From Exiguobacterium sibiricum 7-3 (GTDB taxonomy: Bacteria > Bacillota > Bacilli > Exiguobacteriales > Exiguobacteriaceae): 64,000 nucleotides of DNA. Of this stretch, positions 18,764 through 28,769 are shown one piece after another. Position 1 is the stretch's first letter; each line of letters starts with the position of its first letter. Made by a program: the position numbers and the translations under genes. Below the pieces are notes generated by a model. That model made no database searches. It was not told where the DNA came from and saw nothing but the letters and a program-made list of their open reading frames with translations. The stretch covers positions 1,253,971-1,317,970 of the forward strand of contig NZ_KK211190.1 in NCBI RefSeq assembly GCF_000620865.1, given 5' to 3'.

Positions 18764-19695
18764 TGCAAATCGACTGGATATCGGGACAAGAGTTGGCTGA
18801 TCAATTAAATATTTCACGTACCGCTATTTGGAAACAAATAGCGGCATTAAAAGAATCCGGGTACATCATCGAAGCGAATAAAAAAACAGGCTATCATTTA
18901 GCCGATCAAGGCGACCGGTTGACCCCGCTTGCGATTCAACAACATTTGCGAACGCAAACGCTCGGACAACAAATCATCCACCTTGAGCAGACGGAAACGA
19001 CGCAACGGATCGCCCATGAACAAGCCCAGCAAGCAGCAAACGAAGGCACACTGATTGTCTGTGACTTTCAAACCGGCGGTCGGGGGCAACTCGGGCGCAC
19101 GTGGCACGAGACGAGGGGAGCGGGCATTGCGATGAGTTTGATTTTGCGTCCGGAAGCACCGCTTCACCAAGCCGGTCAATTGACATTACTCGCGGGGATC
19201 GCCTTAGCTGATACGCTACGAACACTCGATGTCCCGGCGACGATTAAATGGCCGAACGATTTGTTGATTGCAGGACGGAAAGTAGCCGGTATCTTAACGG
19301 AAATGCAAACGGAAGCGGATCGCATTAATTCCGTCATCATTGGAATCGGCATCAACGTCCATCATGAACAGTTTTCGGAAGTCTTGGCGGACCGGGCGAC
19401 ATCTTTAAAATTAGCGACAGGTAAATCAATTGTCCGCGCTGAAATCGTTGCTTTGTTTTTAAATACGTTCGAACCGATGTACCGGAAGTGGTTGACGGAC
19501 GGATTCGCGTCATTTGTCCCCGCATGGGAGAAATATGCCGATCGGTTAAACGATCTGGTAACGTTACGAACACGGCAAGAGACCGTGACCGGAATCTTAC
19601 GTGGAATTCGAACTGATGGTACCTTGCAGATTGAAACGGAGACGGGTCTGAAAACATTTCATTCTGCTGAATTGATTTACTGGACGGAAATGTAA
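18724..19695 (+). CDS. birA: Biotin-[acetyl-CoA-carboxylase] ligase / biotin repressor
   Basis: Attaches biotin to acyl carboxylase and, with its N-terminal winged helix (about residues 1-60, ISRTAIWKQIAALKESGY), can repress biotin genes. The catalytic domain carries GGRGQLGRTW near residue 118, KWPNDLL and KVAGILTE, and a small C-terminal domain. Full length at 323 residues. The start is TTG 18724 inside cca, with AAGGAAGTGA just upstream. Bifunctional form inferred from the intact DNA-binding domain. Confidence 0.95.
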   Translation: MEKSTRDRVLHALMQIDWISGQELADQLNISRTAIWKQIAALKESGYIIEANKKTGYHLADQGDRLTPLAIQQHLRTQTLGQQIIHLEQTETTQRIAHEQAQQAANEGTLIVCDFQTGGRGQLGRTWHETRGAGIAMSLILRPEAPLHQAGQLTLLAGIALADTLRTLDVPATIKWPNDLLIAGRKVAGILTEMQTEADRINSVIIGIGINVHHEQFSEVLADRATSLKLATGKSIVRAEIVALFLNTFEPMYRKWLTDGFASFVPAWEKYADRLNDLVTLRTRQETVTGILRGIRTDGTLQIETETGLKTFHSAELIYWTEM

Positions 19696-19705
19696 GCTCG
19701 GACGT

Positions 19706-19735
19706 TTGCAGTCTGCTTTTTGAATCATGTATAAT
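19706..19735 (+). promoter_or_regulatory. SigA-type promoter of panBCD
   Basis: TTGCAG (19706-19711), 18-base spacer, perfect TATAAT (19730-19735). It predicts a start near 19742 and a 5' leader of about 190 bases. Confidence 0.8.
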
Positions 19736-19741
19736 GAGTGC

Positions 19742-19933
19742 GAGGATGATAGCCATTTGGAGTCATACCGGTTAGAGGCTTTTATTCATAACGTTTATTT
19801 GACTGCCTTGATCCTACTCGGACAGGGACAGAAGGATGATATTGCACTTATCCACGCCTTCTTTCCTATGGATTATTTTAGGAAGGAAGGTGTTTCCTTT
19901 TGTCCTCTCTAAACTACGAAGGAGAGAACACAC
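19742..19933 (+). ncRNA. Structured 5' leader of panBCD (candidate 'pan' RNA motif)
   Basis: About 190 untranslated bases between the promoter and panB fold into two successive hairpin units. Unit 1: AGGAT (19743-19747) pairs with ATCCT (19811-19815) and, inside an asymmetric loop, AGTCA (19761-19765) pairs with TGACT (19800-19804). Unit 2: GGACAGAAGGA (19826-19836) pairs with TCCTTTTGTCC (19895-19905), and inside it CCTTCTTTCCTA (19857-19868) pairs with TAGGAAGGAAGG (19879-19890), each with only one G-U. Both units carry AGGATGATA at the same side of the loop, exactly 90 bases apart. A conserved RNA called the pan motif is known upstream of pantothenate genes in Firmicutes, often in tandem; location and architecture fit, but I cannot align it to the consensus here. 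Confidence 0.65.
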
Positions 19934-20773
19934 ATGCATACGATGACACCTTTATTAAAAAAACAACAGGCGGGCGAAAAACTCGTCATGCTGACGGCGT
20001 ACGATTATCCGTCAGCCAAACTGGCAGAAGCTGGACATGTCGATTTACTATTGGTCGGTGATTCACTCGGGAATGTCATTCTCGGCTATGATTCGACGAT
20101 TGCCGTGACAGTAGATGATATGGTCCATCATGCGAAAGCCGTTCGGCGGGGGGCACCTGCGACATTCATGGTCGTCGACATGCCGTTTGCCAGTTACCAT
20201 GGTTCGTTTGACCGGACGCTTGAAGCGGCAGCCCGTATTTTCCAAGAAAGCGGAGCGGACGCCTTGAAACTCGAAGGGGCCGGAGAAATCTTGACGACGA
20301 TCCGTCGTCTGACTGATGCCGGGATGCCGTGTGTCGCGCACTTAGGACTGACACCACAATCTGTTGGGGTGCTCGAAGGATTCAAAGTCCAAGGGAAATC
20401 GCTTGCAGCAGCGGAACAGTTGATTGCCGACAGTTTGGCAGCAGAACAAGCGGGAGCGAAGATGCTCGTCCTCGAATGTGTGCCGCATCCTCTAGCGAAA
20501 CGCGTCCAGGAACTCCTGAAGATTCCTGTAATCGGGATTGGTGCAGGGGCTGATGTCGCAGGACAAGTATTGGTTTATCATGATCTTTTGACGTATGGTG
20601 TCGGTCGGCTTCCAAAATTCGTCAAAGCGTATGCTGATTGGAACACATCAGGTACGGAAGCCATCGCGCAGTATGTCCAAGAAGTCAAAAACGGAACGTT
20701 CCCTGAACTCGCCCATTCTTTCGTGATGGATGAAGAATTGATCGGGGCGTTATATGGAGGATCAAAAGAATGA
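19934..20773 (+). CDS. panB: 3-Methyl-2-oxobutanoate hydroxymethyltransferase
   Basis: First committed pantothenate step: ketoisovalerate to ketopantoate with methylene-tetrahydrofolate. The 279 residues include [16 protein letters not shown], the metal-binding [17 protein letters not shown] and the VIGIGAG segment, all typical. GAAGGAGAG lies before the ATG. Its stop overlaps panC by four bases. Expression is probably controlled through the folded leader. Confidence 0.97.
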   Translation: MHTMTPLLKKQQAGEKLVMLTAYDYPSAKLAEAGHVDLLLVGDSLGNVILGYDSTIAVTVDDMVHHAKAVRRGAPATFMVVDMPFASYHGSFDRTLEAAARIFQESGADALKLEGAGEILTTIRRLTDAGMPCVAHLGLTPQSVGVLEGFKVQGKSLAAAEQLIADSLAAEQAGAKMLVLECVPHPLAKRVQELLKIPVIGIGAGADVAGQVLVYHDLLTYGVGRLPKFVKAYADWNTSGTEAIAQYVQEVKNGTFPELAHSFVMDEELIGALYGGSKE

Positions 20774-21600
20774 AAATCATGCAGAGTGTGGAACAACTGC
20801 GGGAAGCGTTGGCAGGACAAACGTCAATCGGTTTCGTCCCGACAATGGGGTTCTTGCATGAAGGACATGCCTCGTTACTGAACCAGGCACGGCAGGAAAA
20901 TGATATCGTCGTCTTGAGCATCTTTGTCAATCCGACACAATTTGGTCCGAACGAAGATTTAGACCGTTATCCGCGGGACGAACAGCGTGATCAACAAATG
21001 GCGCAAGCCGCAGGCGTCGATTATCTCTTTTATCCGACGAATGACGTCATGTATCCGCTCGATATGGCACGGGTCACAGTTCGCTCAGGTGATGATGTCT
21101 TATGTGGTGCGTCACGACCGGGACATTTTGACGGGGTCTTGACGGTCGTCAGTAAATTGTTTAATATTGTCCAACCGAAGCGCGCCTATTTCGGATTAAA
21201 GGATGCGCAACAGTTGGCATTGATTGAAGGATACGTCTCAGATTACTTTGTCCCGGTCGAAATCAAACGGTGTCCGATCATTCGCGAAGCGGACGGACTG
21301 GCGAAATCGTCGCGTAACGTTTATCTGTCGGAAGTGGAACGAACGCAAGCGCCGGGGATTCAACACGCATTGCAGGAAGCAAAACAAGCACTCGACGCAG
21401 GGGTACCACTTGAAACCGTTCTTGCACAAACCCGTGCGTCACTTCAGTTTGAAGGCACTACGATTGATTATGTCGAAGCCGTCGCCTATCCGACACTCGG
21501 ACAGGTCGATTCGACAACAGAAACGATTTTACTTGCGGTTGCCGTTCAATTTGCATCGGCTCGTTTAATTGATAATTTACTATACACGAGAGGAGCATGA
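20770..21600 (+). CDS. panC: Pantothenate synthetase
   Basis: Condenses pantoate and beta-alanine with ATP. The 276 residues contain the HxGH nucleotide motif in [22 protein letters not shown] and the KMSKS-like [10 protein letters not shown]. The start overlaps the panB stop (ATGA), giving coupled translation; its own stop lies two bases before the panD start. Confidence 0.97.
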   Translation: MKIMQSVEQLREALAGQTSIGFVPTMGFLHEGHASLLNQARQENDIVVLSIFVNPTQFGPNEDLDRYPRDEQRDQQMAQAAGVDYLFYPTNDVMYPLDMARVTVRSGDDVLCGASRPGHFDGVLTVVSKLFNIVQPKRAYFGLKDAQQLALIEGYVSDYFVPVEIKRCPIIREADGLAKSSRNVYLSEVERTQAPGIQHALQEAKQALDAGVPLETVLAQTRASLQFEGTTIDYVEAVAYPTLGQVDSTTETILLAVAVQFASARLIDNLLYTRGA

Positions 21601-21602
21601 TC

Positions 21603-21986
21603 ATGTTACGAACATTCATGCATGCAAAACTACACAAAGCCCGTGTGACGGAAGCGAATCTCCATTACGTCGGCTCGATTACAATCGACGAAGATTTACT
21701 CGATGCTGTCGGTATTCTCGAAAATGAGAAAGTCCAAGTGACGAACAATCAAAATGGAGCACGGATTGAGACATATGCGATTAAGGGAGCCCGAGGTTCT
21801 GGTGTGATTTGTTTGAATGGAGCAGCAGCCCGCCATTTCCAAATCGGAGATGAAGTCATCATCATGGCATATGCGCAATTGACGAACGAAGAAATCTCAT
21901 CACATGTTCCGAAAGTGGCAGTCCTTGATCAGGATAATTCAATCAAGCAGATGTTATCGCAGGAAATCGCACATACGATCTTATGA
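21603..21986 (+). CDS. panD: Aspartate 1-decarboxylase proenzyme
   Basis: Makes beta-alanine from aspartate; the proenzyme cleaves itself between Gly and Ser to form the pyruvoyl cofactor. The cleavage site is in [12 protein letters not shown] (Ser near residue 25), and the 127 residues match B. subtilis PanD. I prefer ATG 21603 over ATG 21597 because GAGGAG at 21589-21594 is then eight bases away and the protein begins [13 protein letters not shown]. It ends the panBCD operon. Confidence 0.96.
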   Translation: MLRTFMHAKLHKARVTEANLHYVGSITIDEDLLDAVGILENEKVQVTNNQNGARIETYAIKGARGSGVICLNGAAARHFQIGDEVIIMAYAQLTNEEISSHVPKVAVLDQDNSIKQMLSQEIAHTIL

Positions 21987-21991
21987 TTTTT

Positions 21992-22025
21992 GAGGGACCC
22001 GAGATACATTCGGGTCTCTTTTTTG
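21992..22025 (+). terminator. Intrinsic terminator after panD
   Basis: GGGACCCGA / TCGGGTCTC stem with a short loop, followed by six T. Confidence 0.88.
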
Positions 22026-22087
22026 TTAAGATGGAACTTGAGATGCCATATGTATAAGATATGGGTGGTTAAAGGTGGAGATGAGTC

Positions 22088-24901
22088 GTGGAAAAGAAGT
22101 TTGTTGTAGTGGATTTAGAGACGACCGGACATTCGATTAAATCCGGCGATGAGATGATTGAAATCGGAGTGGCAGTAATTGAAGATGGTCAGATTACAGA
22201 TCGTCTGTCGGCATTTGTCCGTCCACAAAAACCGATTCCGCCGTTCATTTCTCAATTGACCGGCATTACGGATGAGGACGTGTCGCAGGCGGAATCATTC
22301 GCGACCATTGCACCGCGTGTACTCCAATTACTCGATGGTGGGGTGTTCGTGGCACATAACGTGCAGTTTGATTTGACCTTTTTGAACGAAGCATTAGAAG
22401 AAGAAGGCTATTTGCCGTATTCTGGTCCTGTCATCGATACGGTTGAGTTAGCAAGGATTTTATTACCGACTGCCGAAAGTCATTCCTTGTCCCATTTGAC
22501 GGAAGCGTTACAACTGACGCACCATGAAGCACACCGGGCCGGGAGCGATGCAGAGGCAACGGCAGAATTGTTGCTCCATCTACTTACCCGTCTACAGGAT
22601 TTACCGCTCGATACGTTACGACACTTACGTCGTTTAGCCGGAAAGCTGTTTAGCGCGATTGAACAGGAGATTGACGAAGCGATTCAAATGGTGGGACTGG
22701 AGCCGGACGACCGTTTTGATTATTTTCGTAAGCTGGCTTTAAAGAAACGAACTGAACCGGAAGAATGGATGGAGCGGACAGAACTGGAACCATTCAGTCC
22801 GTTTGTCGACCGGTTAAATGAAACGGTCTTCCCGCAACTGTTCCCTGGATATGAACCACGTATGGGACAACTTGAAATGATGCGTCACGTCTATCAATCC
22901 CTTGACCAAGAGACACCATTACTGGTCGAGGCGGGAACGGGAACCGGAAAATCACTTGGGTATCTTGTACCGGCGGCGCATTATGCGATTGAACATGAAA
23001 CGCCGATTATCGTCAGTACGCACACGATTCAATTACAGGAACAGTTATTTGCCCGGGATCTGCCACTTTTACGTCAATTGTTTGAAGCACCGGTCGACAT
23101 CACCTTATTAAAAGGCCGCAGTAATTACATGGACCTACGTAAGTTTGAGTTTTTCCTCAGCGAGACGGAAGAACCATATAACTTCACGCTCGCTAAAGCA
23201 ATTTTGTTAGTCTGGCTGACGCAGACCGAGACAGGAGACTTGGAGGAAGTCAGTTTACCCGGTGGAGCAGCGCAAGGCAATATCGCCATCAAACAACTGA
23301 TTCAGTCGGACAGCCAGTCGCAACTTGGACGGTTTGACCCGTGGTACAGCCGTGATTTTTTCCATCATGCCGTCCGACGGGCGAAACAAGCGACGATTAT
23401 CGTCACGAACCACGCCTTGTTATTTAGTGATATTCAATACGAAGCCGGAGTCTTGCCAAAGGGGTGTCCGTTGATATTAGATGAAGCGCATCAAATCGAA
23501 GAAGTGGCCAGTCATCATTTTGGATTGGTTTTTGATGGACATTCCTTTGATCGGATTTTCAGACAGCTTGGATTCTCTTCGGATAAAAAATTATTGACGC
23601 GCTTGATTAGTTTATCGGATCAATATGATTTGACGGAGTTGGTCGAAGCGCATAGTGAAACGATCGATGAGACGTTGACGGCACTGCTCGAAGAAGCGGA
23701 CGGACTGTTAACGATCATTCAGGCCTATGGTCTTGAACTCGCTTCACGGAAAGAACGTCGCGAAGGACGGGTCACGGTTCGTTTCAAACGACTGGATCAT
23801 TCGATGCGTGCCGTGCAGGAGAGCGCAAAACGGGTCGAACTCGTCTTAAGACGTTTACGGCAAGCCATTCGGGCGATTCATAAACTGTTCCATGATCAAC
23901 GCGAACATATGAGTTACCGCGAGCGCTCGATCGTAGCCGATTTGAAGGCCGTCATCGGTCAATTGGAAGAAGTCGAACAGGCGATTTTTGAGACGATGCT
24001 CGCGCCACACGATGAGACGGTTTCCTGGATTGAAACGACAGCTAAAAATCGGAAATTGACCCGGATTTATACGCAACCGATTGATATTTCAGACCGTCTG
24101 CACCGGGAAGTATTTTCGAAACGGACCTGTATCTTAACGTCTGCGACCTTGACGGTTTCGAATAAGTTCCAGTTCATCGAAAAACGACTTGGACTATCGG
24201 AACTCGAGACACGACGGTTCATCGTCCCGTCGCCCTTTGGCTATGCAGAAAAAGTCCGGCTGATGGTCCCGACAGATTTACCGTTATTGCAGGATGTACC
24301 GCAAGCGACGTATTCCGAAGTCATCGCGGATGCGATCATCCGAATTGCCGAAGTGACCGAAGGACGGATGTTGGTGTTATTTACATCAAACGAAATGTTG
24401 CGCCAAACGCATGATGCGACAAAAATGGCCTTGCCAGAACGGTTTACGCTGCTTTCCCAAGGAATCACCCAAGGGTCACGACAGCGTCTGATGAAACAAT
24501 TTAAACAGCTCGATGCCTGTATCCTGTTCGGTACAGCTAGTTTTTGGGAAGGGGTCGACGTTCCGGGTGACGATCTGAGTTGTCTCGTCATCGTCCGCCT
24601 GCCGTTTGCACCACCCGATCAACCAATTGTTCAAGCGCGCTCAGAGCAGATTGAACAACAAGGGAAATCATCGTTCTTTGAATACAGTTTGCCGCAAGCC
24701 ATCATTCGCTTCAAACAGGGATTTGGCCGATTGATCCGGACGACGAACGATCGGGGTGTCGTCTTCATTTTTGACCGACGCATCGAGACGACACGTTACG
24801 GGAAACGGTTTGTTTCCAGTCTGCCCAATGTCCCGCTTTTAGCGCAACCGCTCGACGAATTAACGGCTGAGTTGGAATTGTTCTTAAATGAGACGGATTG
24901 A
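22088..24901 (+). CDS. dinG: DinG-type exonuclease/helicase
   Basis: A 937-residue XPD-like superfamily 2 protein with a fused N-terminal DnaQ-type 3'-5' exonuclease domain (residues 1-170, VDLETTGHSI and VAHNVQFDLTFL motifs). The helicase part has Walker A AGTGTGKS near residue 283 and a DEAH box in LDEAHQIEE near 462, with C-terminal motifs FGTASFWEGVDVPG and QGFGRLIR. Cysteines for the XPD iron-sulfur cluster are not obvious, as known for Firmicute DinG, where helicase activity may be lost and nuclease activity retained. Start GTG 22088 with GGTGGAGATGA upstream. Confidence 0.93.
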   Translation: MEKKFVVVDLETTGHSIKSGDEMIEIGVAVIEDGQITDRLSAFVRPQKPIPPFISQLTGITDEDVSQAESFATIAPRVLQLLDGGVFVAHNVQFDLTFLNEALEEEGYLPYSGPVIDTVELARILLPTAESHSLSHLTEALQLTHHEAHRAGSDAEATAELLLHLLTRLQDLPLDTLRHLRRLAGKLFSAIEQEIDEAIQMVGLEPDDRFDYFRKLALKKRTEPEEWMERTELEPFSPFVDRLNETVFPQLFPGYEPRMGQLEMMRHVYQSLDQETPLLVEAGTGTGKSLGYLVPAAHYAIEHETPIIVSTHTIQLQEQLFARDLPLLRQLFEAPVDITLLKGRSNYMDLRKFEFFLSETEEPYNFTLAKAILLVWLTQTETGDLEEVSLPGGAAQGNIAIKQLIQSDSQSQLGRFDPWYSRDFFHHAVRRAKQATIIVTNHALLFSDIQYEAGVLPKGCPLILDEAHQIEEVASHHFGLVFDGHSFDRIFRQLGFSSDKKLLTRLISLSDQYDLTELVEAHSETIDETLTALLEEADGLLTIIQAYGLELASRKERREGRVTVRFKRLDHSMRAVQESAKRVELVLRRLRQAIRAIHKLFHDQREHMSYRERSIVADLKAVIGQLEEVEQAIFETMLAPHDETVSWIETTAKNRKLTRIYTQPIDISDRLHREVFSKRTCILTSATLTVSNKFQFIEKRLGLSELETRRFIVPSPFGYAEKVRLMVPTDLPLLQDVPQATYSEVIADAIIRIAEVTEGRMLVLFTSNEMLRQTHDATKMALPERFTLLSQGITQGSRQRLMKQFKQLDACILFGTASFWEGVDVPGDDLSCLVIVRLPFAPPDQPIVQARSEQIEQQGKSSFFEYSLPQAIIRFKQGFGRLIRTTNDRGVVFIFDRRIETTRYGKRFVSSLPNVPLLAQPLDELTAELELFLNETD

Positions 24902-24962
24902 GTCTGTTAAAATAAGCATTATCGCATTATAATAGATGTAGAAAAATGAGGGAGGATATAAG

Positions 24963-25133
24963 ATGGATTCGAAAATCGAGACGCTAGCAACCGTCAAGGT
25001 CAACCGGCATGACGATACGTACAAGATTGTAGACTTATTGAATCGCACGTTAAAAACAGAAGATTTGATGTTTGGTCTGGCACTGGACGAAAAAGATAAG
25101 GAGCAGATGGTCTTTACCATCTACCGCACATGA
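24963..25133 (+). CDS. ypmA: YpmA-like small protein (DUF4264)
   Basis: A 56-residue acidic protein starting MDSKIETLATVKVN and ending MVFTIYRT, overlooked by length cut-offs. GGGAGGATATAAG precedes the ATG. Its stop overlaps the tseB start (ATGA), and the dinG-ypmA-ypmB-aspB order is that of B. subtilis. A -10-like TATAAT lies at 24928-24933 with a weak -35 (TGTTAA, 17-base spacing), suggesting a separate transcript. Function unknown. Confidence 0.88.
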   Translation: MDSKIETLATVKVNRHDDTYKIVDLLNRTLKTEDLMFGLALDEKDKEQMVFTIYRT

Positions 25134-25597
25134 AGTGGAAGATCGTCATTGGTCTGATCGGCTTCATCCTTTTGATTACGCTCCTCGGTACGGGTGTGTA
25201 TCAATTCACCGTCGCTGAGGCAAAAGAACGTGAACAAACCGTCGCCGTACAGGCGGAATCACGTTTGAAAAAAGAATTGGCACCGCAACAGACTCAATTT
25301 GATTATGTATTTAATGGAAAAACCCAGTATAGTGTCTTTACGATTAAACAGGATGGTCAAGCATTACGGGCCTTCGTTCCTAAAAAGGGTAAAATCGAGA
25401 CGAGACGTGTCAAGGATGGAATGAAGATTGCCGATGTCATTCGACAAGCCGGCAATCCGGAGAACATCGTTTCAGCGAAATACGGTTTTGAAGACCGGGC
25501 GCTGATTGAAATTGTCACTAAGACGACGACCGGATACGATTATTCGTATTATACCTATCAAGAAGGGTCCTTCATCAAACGATTACGGATCAATTAA
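25130..25597 (+). CDS. tseB: Cell wall elongation regulator TseB-like (YpmB)
   Basis: Single-pass membrane protein (155 residues): basic start MKWK, a membrane helix (about residues 5-24) and an extracellular domain of two DUF5590-type halves, ending in YDYSYYTYQEG. In B. subtilis the homologue, formerly YpmB, modulates the elongation penicillin-binding protein PBP2A. Coupled to ypmA by an ATGA overlap and 16 bases from aspB. Confidence 0.87.
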   Translation: MKWKIVIGLIGFILLITLLGTGVYQFTVAEAKEREQTVAVQAESRLKKELAPQQTQFDYVFNGKTQYSVFTIKQDGQALRAFVPKKGKIETRRVKDGMKIADVIRQAGNPENIVSAKYGFEDRALIEIVTKTTTGYDYSYYTYQEGSFIKRLRIN

Positions 25598-25613
25598 AAA
25601 AGGAGTGGACAGG

Positions 25614-26795
25614 ATGTTATCGAAACGGGTACAACAACTGACACCGTCAACGACACTGGCGATTACTGCAAAAGCGAAAGCATTGCGTGAAGAAGGACAA
25701 GACATCATCGGACTCGGTGCGGGCGAACCGGATTTCAACACTCCAGAATTCATCATCCAGGCGGCCTTTGCGGCAGCAGAAGCGGGCGATACGAAATACA
25801 CGCCGTCCGGCGGAACGGTTGCCTTAAAAGATGCCATCATCGAAAAAACCCGCCGTGATTTATGGGTATCATATGACCGCTCGGAAGTCATGGTCGCTTC
25901 CGGAGCGAAGCATGCCTTATCGACATTGTTCCAGGCAATTTTAGATCCGGGCGACGAAGTCATCGTCCCGGCTCCGTACTGGGTCAGTTATCCGGAACAA
26001 ATTAAACTGAGTGACGGTGTTCCTGTCATCCTCGAGACGACGGAAGCATCACGCTTCAAAGTAACACGTGACCTGCTGGAACAACACATCACACCGAAAA
26101 CAAAAGCACTTGTTTTAAATTCACCTTCGAATCCGACCGGTATGGTCTATACGAAGGAAGAACTTGAAATGGTCGCAGATGTTGCGATGACACACAATTT
26201 GCTTGTCATCAGCGATGAAATTTACGAAAAGCTGTTATACAACGGTGTGACGCACTTATCCATTGCGACGTTACCCAATATGCGTGAGCGGACGGTCATC
26301 ATCAACGGCGTTTCGAAATCGCATGCCATGACAGGCTGGCGGATTGGTTATGCCATCGGACCGAAAGATATCATCAGTGCGATGACGAACCTGGCCAGTC
26401 ATTCGACTTCCAATCCAACATCCATCGCGCAAGCGGCATCTGTCGCAGCCTATGCGGAAGGTGATGCGCCGGTTGAGGCGATGCGTGTCGTGTTTGAAGA
26501 ACGTTTGGAACAAATTTACGACCGGTTGATTCAAATTCCAGGCTTAACCTGCCTGAAGCCGGAAGGTGCATTTTACCTGTTCCCACATGCATTACGGGCA
26601 GCCGAAATGTGTGGATTCTCGAATGTCGATGACTGGTGTACAGCGGTCTTATCGGAAGCGAAGGTCGCCCTGATTCCGGGATCCGGCTTCGGCGCACCAG
26701 AATATGTCCGGTTATCGTATGCGACAGATCCGAAACGGGTACTTGAAGCATTAGACCGGATTGAAGGATTTATCACGGCACATACGGCCGTTTAA
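25614..26795 (+). CDS. aspB: Aspartate aminotransferase
   Basis: Pyridoxal-phosphate transaminase interconverting aspartate and oxaloacetate. The 393 residues (same as B. subtilis AspB) include LGAGEPDFNTPEF, the NSPSNPTGMVY substrate segment, and the lysine that binds PLP in NGVSKSHAMTGWRIGY. ATG 25614 has AAAAGGAGTGGACAGG upstream; the extended frame from 25506 overlaps tseB and is not supported. It precedes asnS, so aspartate supply and asparaginyl-tRNA synthesis are adjacent. Confidence 0.95.
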   Translation: MLSKRVQQLTPSTTLAITAKAKALREEGQDIIGLGAGEPDFNTPEFIIQAAFAAAEAGDTKYTPSGGTVALKDAIIEKTRRDLWVSYDRSEVMVASGAKHALSTLFQAILDPGDEVIVPAPYWVSYPEQIKLSDGVPVILETTEASRFKVTRDLLEQHITPKTKALVLNSPSNPTGMVYTKEELEMVADVAMTHNLLVISDEIYEKLLYNGVTHLSIATLPNMRERTVIINGVSKSHAMTGWRIGYAIGPKDIISAMTNLASHSTSNPTSIAQAASVAAYAEGDAPVEAMRVVFEERLEQIYDRLIQIPGLTCLKPEGAFYLFPHALRAAEMCGFSNVDDWCTAVLSEAKVALIPGSGFGAPEYVRLSYATDPKRVLEALDRIEGFITAHTAV

Positions 26796-26815
26796 TAGAG
26801 AGAGGATGTTGACTT

Positions 26816-28114
26816 TTGAAAGCAATGATTCGGGATGTAGAGAAACACGTAGGCGAGGAAATCACGATTGGTTGTTGGCTCGCCAATAAACGTTCGAGCG
26901 GGAAAATTGCGTTTCTTCAATTGCGGGATGGCTCAGGCTTCATGCAAGGAGTCGTCGTCAAGGAAACGGTCGGGGAAGATTTGTTCAAAACGGCTAAAGG
27001 ATTGACGCAGGAAACATCGATGTGGGTGACAGGTGTCATCAAATCGGATGGTGGACGGACAGCAATCGGTCATGAAATGGAAATCACAGCGATTGAAGTG
27101 ATTCATGAAGCAATCGATTATCCGATCACACCAAAAGCACACGGAACGGACTTCTTAATGGATAACCGTCACCTCTGGTTGCGCTCAAAACGTCAACATG
27201 CCGTCATGGTTGTCCGGAACGAACTGATTCGGGCGACATATGAATTCTTTAACCAAGAAGGGTTCATTAAAGTCGATCCTCCGATTTTGACAGGCAGTGC
27301 ACCGGAAGGGACAACTGAATTGTTCCATACGAAATATTTTGACGAAGATGCCTACTTGTCACAATCCGGTCAACTCTATATGGAAGCAGCCGCGATGGCA
27401 CTCGGCAAAGTCTTCTCATTTGGCCCGACATTCCGTGCCGAAAAATCAAAGACACGCCGCCACTTGATCGAGTTCTGGATGATGGAGCCGGAGATGGCGT
27501 TTTATGATCACGACATGAATCTCGAAGTTCAGGAAAACTATGTGTCACATCTTGTTCAATCGGCTTTGAAAAACTGTCGTCCAGAGCTCGAGTTGCTCGA
27601 GCGTGACTTGACGGTTCTCGAAAACATTCAAGCCCCGTTCCCGCGTGTAAAATATACGGAAGCGATTGACATGCTGAAAGAACAAGGCTTTGACGATATC
27701 GAATTCGGCGATGATTTCGGTGCTCCGCATGAAACGGCAATCGCCAACACGTTCGCGCGTCCCGTCTTCATTACACACTGGCCAAAAGACATCAAACCAT
27801 TCTACATGAAAGAAGATCCGGAAAACCCGGGCTTCGTGTTATGTGACGATTTGATTGCGCCGGAAGGGTACGGAGAAATCGTTGGTGGTTCACAACGGGA
27901 AGAAGACTATGAGAAGCTGCTTGCCGGTATGAAGGAACATGACCTGGATGAAACCGGTGCTTACAAATGGTACTTGGAAACACGTAAATATGGATCAGTA
28001 CCGCACAGTGGTTTTGGTCTTGGTCTTGAACGGACTGTCGCCTGGATCACAGGAGTCGAACACGTCCGCGAGACGATTCCATTCCCACGTCTGCTGAACC
28101 GATTGTATCCGTAA
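26816..28114 (+). CDS. asnS: Asparaginyl-tRNA synthetase
   Basis: Class IIb aminoacyl-tRNA synthetase charging tRNA-Asn. The N-terminal OB-fold anticodon-binding domain (residues 1-105, with [14 protein letters not shown]) is followed by the catalytic core with motif 2 [15 protein letters not shown] and motif 3 GFGLGLERT near the end. 432 residues. Start TTG 26816 aligns the N-terminus with the family ([14 protein letters not shown]); ATG 26825 is too far from GAGAGG. I see no T-box leader. Confidence 0.96.
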   Translation: MKAMIRDVEKHVGEEITIGCWLANKRSSGKIAFLQLRDGSGFMQGVVVKETVGEDLFKTAKGLTQETSMWVTGVIKSDGGRTAIGHEMEITAIEVIHEAIDYPITPKAHGTDFLMDNRHLWLRSKRQHAVMVVRNELIRATYEFFNQEGFIKVDPPILTGSAPEGTTELFHTKYFDEDAYLSQSGQLYMEAAAMALGKVFSFGPTFRAEKSKTRRHLIEFWMMEPEMAFYDHDMNLEVQENYVSHLVQSALKNCRPELELLERDLTVLENIQAPFPRVKYTEAIDMLKEQGFDDIEFGDDFGAPHETAIANTFARPVFITHWPKDIKPFYMKEDPENPGFVLCDDLIAPEGYGEIVGGSQREEDYEKLLAGMKEHDLDETGAYKWYLETRKYGSVPHSGFGLGLERTVAWITGVEHVRETIPFPRLLNRLYP

Positions 28115-28122
28115 TAGTGATC

Positions 28123-28160
28123 GAAATCGACCCATCCCTCGGACGGGTCGATTTCTTGCT
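28123..28160 (+). terminator. Terminator-like hairpin between asnS and dnaD
   Basis: Perfect 11-base arms GAAATCGACCC (28123-28133) and GGGTCGATTTC (28145-28155). The tail TTGCTT is only moderately T-rich, so partial read-through into dnaD is plausible. Confidence 0.7.
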
Positions 28161-28185
28161 TACAATAAAGAATCGAGGAAGTATC

Positions 28186-28764
28186 ATGGATCATAATTTA
28201 ATTCAGCTGTTTGAGGAAGGAACGGTTGTCCTCCCTAAACGATTGTTTACAGAAGCTAAACGTCTTGGAATCAGTTTTGTTGAGTTTACACTGATCGGAC
28301 AATTGTTTGCCTGTCGCGCCGAAGGGATGGAGATGCCGTCACCAGAGGAACTCAGCAACCGGCTCGGACTTTCGGAAACGGAAACGATTGAGACGACACT
28401 TGGACTGCTTCAAAAAGGATTACTCGCGATGGAGAATGTCGCCGGCTCGGAACGTTATTCCCTGGTGCCGCTTTATGAAAAGTTAATGGCACCACCGGAA
28501 CAGGAAGCGCCAAATTTCGATACGATCAATCCATCTGTCTTCCAGCATTTTGAGCGTGAGCTTGGGATGATGTCACCGTTTCAGATGGAACAGATCATTC
28601 AATGGCTAACGATTGAAAACATTGCAGAAGAGCTTGTTCTTGCTGCCTTACGGGAAGCCGTCTACCATAATGTCCGGAAGATGACGTACATCAATCAAAT
28701 TTTACGGACATGGGAACGAGAAGGTATCAAAACGCTCGAAGATTTGGCGACGAGAGGGAGCTGA
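28186..28764 (+). CDS. dnaD: DNA replication initiation protein DnaD
   Basis: Helps load the replicative helicase at oriC and at restart sites. The 192 residues have an N-terminal winged helix (about 1-95) and a C-terminal DnaD_2 domain with SPFQMEQIIQWL and the YINQILRTWEREGI end that binds DNA. ATG 28186 follows CGAGGAAG; the longer frame from 28117 runs back through the hairpin. nth follows after five bases. Confidence 0.94.
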   Translation: MDHNLIQLFEEGTVVLPKRLFTEAKRLGISFVEFTLIGQLFACRAEGMEMPSPEELSNRLGLSETETIETTLGLLQKGLLAMENVAGSERYSLVPLYEKLMAPPEQEAPNFDTINPSVFQHFERELGMMSPFQMEQIIQWLTIENIAEELVLAALREAVYHNVRKMTYINQILRTWEREGIKTLEDLATRGS

Positions 28765-28769
28765 CGGGG

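Noticed and set aside
26796-26815. T-box or riboswitch upstream of asnS
   Set aside because: Only 20 bases separate aspB and asnS; there is no room for a leader.
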